From a bacterium (GTDB taxonomy: Bacteria > Oederibacteriota > PGYV01 > DSBP01): a DNA stretch of 14,217 bases. Made by a program: the position numbers and the translations under genes. The notes under the pieces are model-generated. The model made no database searches, was not told where the DNA came from, and worked only from the letters and a program-made list of their open reading frames with translations. The stretch covers positions 1 to 14,217 of the forward strand of contig DSBP01000122.1 in NCBI GenBank assembly GCA_011049465.1. The letters run 5' to 3'. Numbering within the stretch: the stretch's first letter is position 1; each line of letters starts with the position of its first letter. Shown in pieces: positions 5,795-13,502 of this stretch.

Positions 5795-7240
5795 ATGAGA
5801 CGCAGAAAAGTAAAGGTGAGCTTAAAGGTAAAAATTACGGCGCTTATTTTCGGGCTTGTTATACTGACGATGGCGGCTGTCTTTACATATACAATAAACA
5901 TGAATATTACAATGATGCAAAACGAGATAGGCAGGAACGCGAGGAAGGTGGCCGAGTCGCTCTCGGCTTTGAGGCTTGTGACCTCGTGGAAGTCTGATGA
6001 GGTAAACTGGGCCGTTTATGACAAATACATGGAGATACTGGCAAGGCTCGACCGGAATATCGTAATGATGGCTGTGGTTGACGAGAAGAAGGCGGTGAAG
6101 GCCCACGCCATAAATTATGACATGCTGAAGAAGGATTTTAAAGAACTGGAGGTTCCCGGGGACAAAAAGGGGTTCATTGACGTGTTGTCCGATACAAACC
6201 TGAAAGATACGCTCAAAGTCACAATGCCCATTCAGATACAGGGCGCGAGTTTTGCCGGCGTTGTAATAAAATTTTCCAAGAAAAGTTATATTAACAGAAT
6301 GAATATAATGATTCTTAACATGATAATTCTGACCATCGTTCTTCTCGGCGCGGGTTTCGCGGGAGCGTGGACGCTGGCGAGGCTGATTACCTCAAATTTC
6401 GGAATAATAGCAGCGGGGATGCGCAAAGTCGCGGAAGGCGACCTGCATGTCGAGGTGAATGTAAAGACAAATGACGAGGTCGGCGTGCTTGCGGATGACT
6501 TCAACAGGATGATAATTGAACTGCGCGAAAAGGTGAGGATAAAGGACGCCTTTGAGACGGTTGCTGACGGGCTTAAAGACATGGACGGGCTGAAAAACGC
6601 CTACAAGGTGCTCACATATCAGGAGATGACGGACAAAATAACCAGGGGATACGCGCCTCCTCCTTCGGCCGACGCTGTAAACGCGGTCTTTGTTTTTATC
6701 GATACTTCGTCATTCATGTCTTTTACCTTTGAACTCTTAAGCGAGGAGATGAAGGGGCTCATAGAAAAATTCATTGAGAAGATAGCGCTGACAGCGCTTG
6801 AGTACCGGGGCGCTGTTTTAAAGGTGACCGGGGATTATGTGCTGCTGAGTTTCGGGTACCCGTTCAAGCACGAGGATGACCTGAAAAGGGCTTTTATATC
6901 GACAGTGGAGATAAGAAAAGAAATTGTGTCAATGGTAAAGGGAAAGCTGGCAATGGGTTATGAGATTGACGATTTCAGGATTAATTTTATAATGCTGAAC
7001 GGCTCCATATCAAAGAGCTTTACGGACAAAGAGTCGGGGGAAAAATACAAGGCGGCCCTTGATTACCTTAATTTTGCCGCCAAGTACGGGGAAAAGAAGA
7101 AATACACGACAGATGTTTATTCTTCAAGGGAAATCGCGGCGGGGATAGATAACCTTGCCGTGTTTGAGCCTGTTGATACCGTCACCATGCCGGACGGTTC
7201 GGGTTTTGAGCTCTTAAAGCTCAAAGCCACCAAGTTTTAA
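5795..7240 (+). CDS. Membrane sensor with HAMP domain and class III adenylate/guanylate cyclase-like domain
   Basis: The protein has 481 residues. Membrane helices at about 13-35 and 168-194 enclose a ~130-residue extracytoplasmic domain, probably a small sensor of unknown ligand. A HAMP linker follows at about 193-246 (TNDEVGVLADDFNRM), then a ~50-residue linker and a class III nucleotidyl cyclase-like domain from about 295. The metal-binding aspartates appear kept at D303 (FIDTSSF) and D347 (KVTGDYV). The substrate-selecting pair Lys/Asp (K343, D423) and the transition-state Asn (N426) also seem present. The transition-state Arg is Lys (K430, in LNFAAK), and the usual HTG loop is replaced by FIMLNGS. 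It may therefore be a weak cyclase, a cyclic-nucleotide binder or a dead homologue. ATG at 5795 is 14 bases past GGGG (5777-5780), a long spacing; GTG at 5816 is an alternative with no better site. Confidence 0.82.
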   Translation: MRRRKVKVSLKVKITALIFGLVILTMAAVFTYTINMNITMMQNEIGRNARKVAESLSALRLVTSWKSDEVNWAVYDKYMEILARLDRNIVMMAVVDEKKAVKAHAINYDMLKKDFKELEVPGDKKGFIDVLSDTNLKDTLKVTMPIQIQGASFAGVVIKFSKKSYINRMNIMILNMIILTIVLLGAGFAGAWTLARLITSNFGIIAAGMRKVAEGDLHVEVNVKTNDEVGVLADDFNRMIIELREKVRIKDAFETVADGLKDMDGLKNAYKVLTYQEMTDKITRGYAPPPSADAVNAVFVFIDTSSFMSFTFELLSEEMKGLIEKFIEKIALTALEYRGAVLKVTGDYVLLSFGYPFKHEDDLKRAFISTVEIRKEIVSMVKGKLAMGYEIDDFRINFIMLNGSISKSFTDKESGEKYKAALDYLNFAAKYGEKKKYTTDVYSSREIAAGIDNLAVFEPVDTVTMPDGSGFELLKLKATKF

Positions 7241-7253
7241 GAGGAGCGATAGT

Positions 7254-7823
7254 ATGGCCGAGAAAAAGCTTAACTACTACGAGATACTGGAGATTTACCC
7301 GGCGGCAACGCAGGAGGAGATTGACAGCGCCTTCAGGCTGATGCTTTATAAATACCATCCTGACCATAATCCGGACAAGCCCGACTGGGCGCACGAGCGC
7401 ACGTCACAGGCTGTGGAGGCGTATAAAATACTCTCGGACCCCATGAGGAGGAAGATATACAATTTTATAATAGCGGCCTCTCTTAAAACCGCTGTGCCTG
7501 AGCGCAGTTTCGGCATATTTAACATGGGCGACAAGAAAAAGTACGAGGGTTCGGCAATATTGTTTAAGGAAGGCGTCTCCCTTTTTGACACGAATAAGGC
7601 GGAAGCGCTTACAAGGTTTCAGCAGGCTTACGGGGCTTTTAAAATGGCGGAAACCGTGTATAATATGGGTGTGATATATACGCTTATCAACAAGCTTTCT
7701 GAGGCGCTGCACGCTTTCAGGGAAGCGGCAAAGCTGGAGCCGAAAAACACGCAGTACGCCCGCATCGTTGATAAGTGCCAGGAGTTGATGAGGGAACTGG
7801 ACAAGGCGCGCGGCAGCCGGTGA
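7254..7823 (+). CDS. J-domain protein with C-terminal TPR
   Basis: This 189-residue cytoplasmic protein begins with a J domain (about 7-71), the module that stimulates Hsp70 ATPase activity. NYYEILEI opens helix I, the essential HPD is at 35-37 (YKYHPDHNPD), and AYKILSDPMRRKIYN closes the domain. There is no Gly/Phe-rich region, no zinc centre and no DnaJ C-terminal substrate-binding domain, so it is not housekeeping DnaJ. The C-terminal half (about 100-180) contains TPR-like helices, including YNMGVIYTLINKLSEALHAF and AAKLEPKN, suited to binding a client or peptide tail. GAGGAG at 7241-7246 lies 7 bases before the ATG and directly after the stop of the preceding gene. Twenty-three bases downstream comes a variant Hsp70, its likely partner. 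Confidence 0.92.
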   Translation: MAEKKLNYYEILEIYPAATQEEIDSAFRLMLYKYHPDHNPDKPDWAHERTSQAVEAYKILSDPMRRKIYNFIIAASLKTAVPERSFGIFNMGDKKKYEGSAILFKEGVSLFDTNKAEALTRFQQAYGAFKMAETVYNMGVIYTLINKLSEALHAFREAAKLEPKNTQYARIVDKCQELMRELDKARGSR

Positions 7824-7846
7824 CACTAAAAAATTAAGGAGCTCTG

Positions 7847-9559
7847 ATGGCAAAGATAATAGGAATAGACCTCGGGACAACCAATTCGTGCATGGGCATT
7901 ATGGAGGACCGCAGGCTGCTTGTAATACCGAACGACGAGGGGTTCAGGACCACCCCGTCTGTCGTGGCTTTTACAAAAGAGGGCGGGCTTCTTGTGGGAA
8001 ACGCGGCAAAGCGGCAGCAGGTCATGAACCCCGAGAATACAATCTTTTCCGTCAAGAGGTTTATGGGGCGGAAATTCAACGACAAGGTTGTCGCCAATGA
8101 CATTAAACTTCTGCCATACAAGCTGTCTCCCGCGCCCAACGGCGACCTTAGAATAGAGGTTTTTGGAAGGGCCTATTCCCCGCCGGAGATTTCCGCGCTT
8201 ATACTTATGAAGCTCAGAAAAGACGCGGAAGCTTATCTTAACGAGCCGGTTGACAAGGCGGTTGTGACGGTCCCCGCCTATTTTAATGACTCGCAGCGCC
8301 AGGCCACGAAAGACGCGGGAAAAATCGCGGGGCTCGACATTGTGAGGATAATAAACGAGCCTACAGCGGCAGCGCTCGCGGCCGGGTTTGATTCCAAAAC
8401 AAAGATGAAAGTGGCAATTTATGACCTCGGCGGCGGCACGTTTGACGTCTCCATACTGAAACTGGGGCAGGGAATATTTGAGGTGATGTCAACAAGCGGC
8501 GACACGCATCTTGGCGGAGATGATTTTGACCAGGCAGTGATTGACTGGCTCGTTGCCGAGTTTTATAAAACCGACGGGATTGACCTGCGCGGCGACAGAG
8601 TAGCGCTTCAAAGGCTCAAAGACGCGGCTGAAAAGGCCAAGATTAACCTCTCAACCCTTGAGTCGGTCGAGATAACACTGCAGTTTATAGCGGTTACAAA
8701 GGAGGGGCCAAAGCATCTCCAGGCTGTTTTGACAAGGAGCAAGCTTGAGGAACTCACACGGGCAATAGCGGAGTCCACGGCAATTCCATGCGAAAAGGCC
8801 CTCGTTGACGCGGGCTTAAGGCCATCGGAAGTTGATGAAGTTGTGCTTGTGGGCGGACAGACAAAGATGCCGCTCGTGAGGGAAGTGGTAAAAAAAATGT
8901 TCAGGAAAGAGCCTTATCTTGGATTAAATCCGGACGAGGCAGTCGCGGCGGGCGCGGCTCATCAGGGTTCGGTCTTAAAAGGGGACATAAGGGACATACT
9001 GCTTCTTGACGTAACGCCGTTTTCCCTGGGAATAAGGACAGAGGGCGGCATATTCTCAAAGATAATAGAAAAAAACTCCTCGATCCCCACAAGAAAATCC
9101 GAGATTTACACCACCACAAAGGATGACCAGTCATTTGTACGCATAGAGGTTTTTCAGGGGGAAAAACCGATGGCAACGGACAACAAGGCAATAGGGACCT
9201 TTGAGCTTGTCGGCATACCGCCCGCAAAAAAGGGCGCGCCGAAAATTGAGGTTATGTTTGATATTGACGCCAACGGAATAATAAAGGTGTCCGCGAAGGA
9301 CCAGGCCACAGGCAAGGAGCAGGCGATTAAAATCACGCCCGACTCTGGCCTTACAACCGGCGAAGTTGACACGATGAAAAATGATATAGGGAAGGACTTT
9401 GCCGATAAAATATCAAAAGGCGCGGCTGGCGCCGCGAAGCAGGAGTATAAAGCCGCGCCCGGAGCAGGCGCATCCGACGAAGGGCTTCCCGGGGAAGCGT
9501 CTTCGGAGCAGGGGAAAAAGAGGTCCATTTTTGATATTTTCAAAAAGAAGGAAGGTTAA
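7847..9559 (+). CDS. DnaK-like Hsp70 lacking the helical lid
   Basis: This is an Hsp70 chaperone of 570 residues, shorter than the usual ~610-640. The nucleotide-binding domain is intact. It has GIDLGTTNS at 6-14, the catalytic Lys at 70 (FSVKRFMGR), AYFNDSQRQAT near 144-154, YDLGGGTFDVS at 192-202, LGGDDFD at 222-228 and a GGQTKMP variant of GGSTRMP. The interdomain linker (LLLDVTP, 385-391) and the beta substrate-binding domain follow. After ITPDSGL (about 496-502) only a short helix remains. The lid is replaced by an Ala/Gly-rich stretch and a basic-aromatic tail, KKRSIFDIFKKKEG. It should bind and hydrolyse ATP, but would hold clients more loosely or differently from DnaK. Its neighbours suggest a specialised chaperone and not the housekeeping one. 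No grpE gene is adjacent. AAGGAG (7836-7841) is 5 bases before the ATG. Confidence 0.93.
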   Translation: MAKIIGIDLGTTNSCMGIMEDRRLLVIPNDEGFRTTPSVVAFTKEGGLLVGNAAKRQQVMNPENTIFSVKRFMGRKFNDKVVANDIKLLPYKLSPAPNGDLRIEVFGRAYSPPEISALILMKLRKDAEAYLNEPVDKAVVTVPAYFNDSQRQATKDAGKIAGLDIVRIINEPTAAALAAGFDSKTKMKVAIYDLGGGTFDVSILKLGQGIFEVMSTSGDTHLGGDDFDQAVIDWLVAEFYKTDGIDLRGDRVALQRLKDAAEKAKINLSTLESVEITLQFIAVTKEGPKHLQAVLTRSKLEELTRAIAESTAIPCEKALVDAGLRPSEVDEVVLVGGQTKMPLVREVVKKMFRKEPYLGLNPDEAVAAGAAHQGSVLKGDIRDILLLDVTPFSLGIRTEGGIFSKIIEKNSSIPTRKSEIYTTTKDDQSFVRIEVFQGEKPMATDNKAIGTFELVGIPPAKKGAPKIEVMFDIDANGIIKVSAKDQATGKEQAIKITPDSGLTTGEVDTMKNDIGKDFADKISKGAAGAAKQEYKAAPGAGASDEGLPGEASSEQGKKRSIFDIFKKKEG

Positions 9560-9562
9560 AAA

Positions 9563-11419
9563 ATGAGCAAACAAAAAAATATGCTTATCGGCGAGATGCT
9601 TGTTGAAGAGGGCATAATCACAAAAGAGCAGTTAAAAGACGCCCTTGAGGACCAGAAACGGACAGGTGAAAAGATAGGGCAGGTGCTTATAAGGATGGGT
9701 TACATCTCAAAGGAGATTTTATGGACGTTTTTAGGCTATCAGATGGGCGTGCCTTATATAAACCTTGACGAGATACCCGATATAAAACAGGATATGTTAA
9801 GGCTGCTGCCGGAGCAGCTTATGCGCTCCGAAAAGCTCATACCCGTTAACAAGCAGGGGAAGGTCCTGACTGTCGCGATGACTGACCCGCTCAATTTTCT
9901 TGTGGTAGATGACCTTAAGGCAACGACGCGGTGTGAGGTTGACGCGAGGCTCTCGCCCGAAGAGGACATTGTAAAGATGATTAACAAGTACCTTGGCTTT
10001 AAGGAGGCTGATACGGGCGAGATAGCAAAGTCAAGGGTTGACGCTCTTGACGATATACTCGCGGCGCCCATAAAATCAAGGCAGGAAGAGCCGGGGCTGA
10101 CCATAACAAGGTCGCCTTACGGCGGTGATGTGAAAAAAAGGGAAGAGCCTCCGCCGCCGCCTCCTGCTTACTCTGAGCCGGCGCCAAGGGCCGAGCCTGC
10201 TTACGCGCCGCCGCCGCCGCCTCCTCCTCCGGTAAGGGAACCCGAACCTCAGCATACGGCGCAGGCTGTAATGGCGCAGGACACGCCGGTCAATACATTT
10301 TTAACAACGCTTCTTGCCGAGGCTTATGACTCAAACGCGACCGATATTCACGTGGAGCCGCTCTCGGACAAATGCAGGATAAGAAAAAGGCTTGACGGCA
10401 CGCTTTATGAGCTTGAGTCGCCGCCAAAGACATTATACAACGGGATGCTCAACAAGATAAAGGAACTGGCGCAGATGAACACGGCTGAGAAGAACACCCC
10501 GCAGGAGTCAAAACTGAAAATAAGGGTATCGGGCAGGGAGATAAATATGTCAGTCTATACCTTTCCGACGCTTTTTGGAGAGAAGATTGTCCTGAGAATT
10601 GTCCGCGCTGAGAATACCATAATCCTGCTCGCGAATACGGGGATGGAAGAGAGCGTGCTTGAGGCATATAAAAAGGTATTGAAGCAGCCGCACGGGCTTA
10701 TACTTATCGCCGGGCCTACGAACAGCGGCAAGGCGACAACAATGTATTCCTCTCTCAATGAGATTAATACGCCCGCGGTAAACATATTTTCCGTGGAGGA
10801 TACTTCGGTAAATTACCTGCTGCCCGGCATCAACCAGACAAAGGTGAGCAGAAAGAGTTTTGGACAGGCAATCAGGATGCTCGGAGAGCAGGACTGCGAT
10901 GTCCTTGCTGTGAGCGACATGGCCGGAAAAGAGACGGCAGAGGCCGCTTTTGACACAATAGCGGGAGGCCACCTTGTGATATCAAATATAAGGGCAGGAG
11001 ACCCGTTTCAGGCCCTCCAGACAATAATTAATTTCGGAATAGAGCCCTATGTGGTTTATTCAAATACCTCGGCTGTGCTGGCGCAGCGGCTTGTGCGTAA
11101 AATATGCGGAAAATGCAGGCAGCAATATGAGGCGCCTGACGACATAGTGAAAATGCTGGGAGGCGCCGCCAATAAAGTGACGCTGTATAAGGGCGCGGGC
11201 TGTGACGCCTGCTCAAGGACGGGTTACAGCGGAAGGACGGCTGTTTATGAGCTGATACCTATGTCGGAAAAAATAAGGGAGATGCTGCTGGCAGGGGATT
11301 CACTTAAAAAAATAAGGGATGAGAACAAAAAATCAGCAGGGCTGTCCACGTTAAAGGAATCCGCGCTTATGAAAGCAATACAGGGGACGACTACAATAGA
11401 AGAGTATATGAAGATATAG
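9563..11419 (+). CDS. GspE/PilB-like protein with MshEN domain and degenerate ATPase motifs
   Basis: This 618-residue protein is related to the cytoplasmic assembly ATPases of type IV pili and type II secretion. Residues 7-60 form an MshEN-type module, a known c-di-GMP/ATP-binding fold, with repeats LIGEML and KIGQVL; the usual Arg of RLG is changed in both. A second N-terminal subdomain extends to ~140. A disordered linker with two proline runs (~195-225) leads to the ATPase part (ATDIHVEP at 259-266, RIRKRLDG near 272-279). Catalytic motifs are altered. Walker A reads GPTNSGKAT, with Ala391 for the Thr/Ser after Lys. The Walker B Glu (GEIRD) is SDMAG with Asp452. The His box LHTND is IRAGD, and RVSTLP is NMSVYTFP. 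The zinc cysteines C515, C518, C547 and C550 remain. ATP hydrolysis is probably impaired. The gene follows the Hsp70 gene by 3 bases, with AAGGAAGG inside that gene's end. No pilin, PilC or PilT gene is visible. Confidence 0.9.
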   Translation: MSKQKNMLIGEMLVEEGIITKEQLKDALEDQKRTGEKIGQVLIRMGYISKEILWTFLGYQMGVPYINLDEIPDIKQDMLRLLPEQLMRSEKLIPVNKQGKVLTVAMTDPLNFLVVDDLKATTRCEVDARLSPEEDIVKMINKYLGFKEADTGEIAKSRVDALDDILAAPIKSRQEEPGLTITRSPYGGDVKKREEPPPPPPAYSEPAPRAEPAYAPPPPPPPPVREPEPQHTAQAVMAQDTPVNTFLTTLLAEAYDSNATDIHVEPLSDKCRIRKRLDGTLYELESPPKTLYNGMLNKIKELAQMNTAEKNTPQESKLKIRVSGREINMSVYTFPTLFGEKIVLRIVRAENTIILLANTGMEESVLEAYKKVLKQPHGLILIAGPTNSGKATTMYSSLNEINTPAVNIFSVEDTSVNYLLPGINQTKVSRKSFGQAIRMLGEQDCDVLAVSDMAGKETAEAAFDTIAGGHLVISNIRAGDPFQALQTIINFGIEPYVVYSNTSAVLAQRLVRKICGKCRQQYEAPDDIVKMLGGAANKVTLYKGAGCDACSRTGYSGRTAVYELIPMSEKIREMLLAGDSLKKIRDENKKSAGLSTLKESALMKAIQGTTTIEEYMKI

Positions 11420-11452
11420 GCAAAAAAAACAAACTTGATTCAGGAGCACATA

Positions 11453-13201
11453 ATGAAAAAAACAGCGGTATTGTTGTTTTGCATCTCCTTGAGCGCGGGT
11501 ATTTCCGCGGCGGAGCTGAGGGATTTTGCAATAATTCTCGGCGGCGCGTCTTCCATACAGGCGGGAACGTATGTGCCGGTCACAATAGCCGCTTATGATA
11601 CCGACGGCAATATAAAAACCGATTATACGGGGCCCGCAGCGCTTGGTTCGGCGTCAGGCGGGATTTATGTGGCGGAAACAGGGGGCGCTTCAACAGGCAC
11701 ATTTGACAACGACATAATACTTGGGCCGGGGTACTGGACAGGAAATGTCCGGTTCAGCGCGGCGGGCAGCCCTGTTACTCTTGTATGTGAGGACGCCGGC
11801 GGCGCGACAGGCACGGCTGAAAAAACAGTCACGCCCGGGCCTTACTCCAAACTGCTTTTTACTGTGGAGGGAATGGAACATGCGCCTGGGACTGCTGAAG
11901 GATACACGGGCACGCCCGTGGAACAGGTTATAGGCGTGCCGTTCAGCGTGACAGTATTGGCGTGCGACAGCTGGAATAATATGATTGAGACAATACCAAA
12001 TCCGCTTTCAGCGAGGATTTATGCGGGCCCGTCTGACAGGGAGACTGTTGTGCCCGCGAGCTTTGACTTCTACGCCGAATCCTCTGCGTCGGCCCTGTTT
12101 ACAATGACAATAAACTCGGCGCCGTCAAGCCCGATAACATACAGCCTGACAGCCGAGGACATTACAGGAGGGGGAAGCAAATTTTTTAAGGATGTGCTTT
12201 TTCTTAACCTTACAGATTTCTATATCAGCGCAGCGGCGCCGCAGGTGATTACAGCAGGGCAGCCAATGGCAATAACCGTAAATGTCTCGCACTTTCCGCC
12301 GCCGGATTTGACACTGGCTGAGGAGTTTACGCTCGAGACGATTGAGATAAAGGCTGTCACCGAGCCGGACAGGGCAGACGCGAACCCGCCGCTATGTACG
12401 GTGGATTTGGTCTCATATCCTCTTCCGCAGATAGCTGCAATTGACGGAAGGGCGGTATTCACGGGGCTGAACCTTACATACACAAAAACAGGCACAATAA
12501 GGATAAGGCCGAGGAACCTGGGGCCCACGGCCATGATAAACGCGAATAATAACAACAGGGACTCAAATTATATTACGGTTATCGCTGACTCGCCGGACAG
12601 CTTTACATATACGCAGTCAGCTGAGCGGTTAAGCAAGGGGGAGCAGGCTTCGTTTACTGTCACGGTTTTTGACAGGTTTTACAATCCTGTATCGGGCACT
12701 GCCGTGGTTTTCGCGGTTACTGAGGGCATGGGCACGTTGAATGTAACATCAACAGCCACGGATGTTTACGGAAGGGCGGTTTCGGTATTTACCGCGCCAC
12801 AGGCAAACTGCAGCAGTATTGTGCAGGCGTATGTCAGCGAGCTCTCCGAATACGCGGAGAGGACGGTCATAACAACTCTTACCGAGAAATTCGAGAACTG
12901 GCCCAACCCGTTTATCGCGGGAAGGCAAGAGACCTCAATTCACTACGCGCTTGACGAGGACAGCGCGGTGAAGCTGCGCCTCTACTCAATGTTCGGCAGG
13001 CTTGTCTGGTCAAAGGATATACCCAAAGGCCACATTGAAGCAGGCGACAATCAGGGCGTGGCAGGCGGCAATACAGTCAGGTGGAACGGCATGGGCGACC
13101 TGGGCATAACAGTGGGCGCGGGGCTCTATGTGCTTAAACTTGAGATAAAAGACTCAAAAGGCACAAGGGTGCTGTCGAGAAAGATAGCGGTAGCTAAGTA
13201 A
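11453..13201 (+). CDS. Exported Ig-like repeat protein with FlgD/T9SS-like C-terminal domain
   Basis: This 582-residue secreted or surface protein begins with an N-terminal Sec signal (MKKTAVLLFCISLSAGISA, cleavage near 19-20). Several beta-sandwich segments follow. One at about 22-130 is of the type found in invasin and big-domain proteins (VPVTIAAYDTDGNIKTDYTG), and another at about 385-470 is Big-1-like (ASFTVTVFDRFYNPVSG, then DVYGRAVSVFTAP). The last ~100 residues form a FlgD-Ig/T9SS sorting-like domain with WPNPF (483-487), VKLRLYSMFGRLVW and VRWNGMGDLGITVGAGLYV, ending SRKIAVAK. In Bacteroidota-type T9SS such tails direct secretion; in many candidate phyla they occur on surface proteins of unknown export route. 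I chose ATG 11453, preceded by AGGAG at 11442-11446 with 6-base spacing, over the TTG at 11435. It lies 33 bases past the GspE-like gene and may belong to that operon. Confidence 0.85.
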   Translation: MKKTAVLLFCISLSAGISAAELRDFAIILGGASSIQAGTYVPVTIAAYDTDGNIKTDYTGPAALGSASGGIYVAETGGASTGTFDNDIILGPGYWTGNVRFSAAGSPVTLVCEDAGGATGTAEKTVTPGPYSKLLFTVEGMEHAPGTAEGYTGTPVEQVIGVPFSVTVLACDSWNNMIETIPNPLSARIYAGPSDRETVVPASFDFYAESSASALFTMTINSAPSSPITYSLTAEDITGGGSKFFKDVLFLNLTDFYISAAAPQVITAGQPMAITVNVSHFPPPDLTLAEEFTLETIEIKAVTEPDRADANPPLCTVDLVSYPLPQIAAIDGRAVFTGLNLTYTKTGTIRIRPRNLGPTAMINANNNNRDSNYITVIADSPDSFTYTQSAERLSKGEQASFTVTVFDRFYNPVSGTAVVFAVTEGMGTLNVTSTATDVYGRAVSVFTAPQANCSSIVQAYVSELSEYAERTVITTLTEKFENWPNPFIAGRQETSIHYALDEDSAVKLRLYSMFGRLVWSKDIPKGHIEAGDNQGVAGGNTVRWNGMGDLGITVGAGLYVLKLEIKDSKGTRVLSRKIAVAK

Positions 13202-13502
13202 AGATATAAAGGGTAATCAACGTAGAAAATTTTCATCTTCAAACGACGCTAAACCGCAAAACTATTGTTTTAAAAATAAGCAAATTTGTTCCGTCTGACA
13301 AAAACAATCTGTAGTTGGCCTTCTTTTTTTATTGACTGTACATAAGTCAGTAGATATAATTATTACGGTAAAACGTTATACTGTAACTGGTAATAAACAT
13401 TTTCAAGGAGGGTATAAGATTATTCAAAAAATTGTACGTCATTTAGTATGTTCGTTGCAGGCATAATAGGGAAATAAACCAATTGAGGAGGGTTACTGCA
13501 TA
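13202..13502. other. Intergenic leader region
   Basis: About 300 bases are AT-rich with no gene. The left half shows no convincing terminator: a weak 5-bp TTTGT/ACAAA stem precedes a T-run (13321-13332) without a GC-rich hairpin. The right half holds a promoter at 13332-13360 and two strong Shine-Dalgarno-like sequences about 80 bases apart (13405-13412 and 13484-13492), the second serving the downstream gene. Confidence 0.65.
13332..13360 (+). promoter_or_regulatory. Sigma70-type promoter for the last gene
   Basis: TTGACT (13332-13337) and TATAAT (13355-13360) are separated by 17 bases. The predicted transcript start is near 13367, giving a ~135-base leader. A short inverted repeat TGACT...AGTCA (13333-13337 and 13345-13349) starts in the -35 box and runs into the spacer; it could be an operator but is short. 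Confidence 0.75.

Noticed and set aside
10550..10972. Minus-strand frame of 140 codons
   Set aside because: It is antisense to the well-supported GspE-like ATPase domain.
11435..11452. TTG start for the Ig-like protein
   Set aside because: AGGAG lies between it and ATG 11453, and the signal peptide begins naturally with MKKT.
13260..13335. Rho-independent terminator before the T-run at 13321-13332
   Set aside because: No stable GC-rich hairpin directly precedes the T-run.
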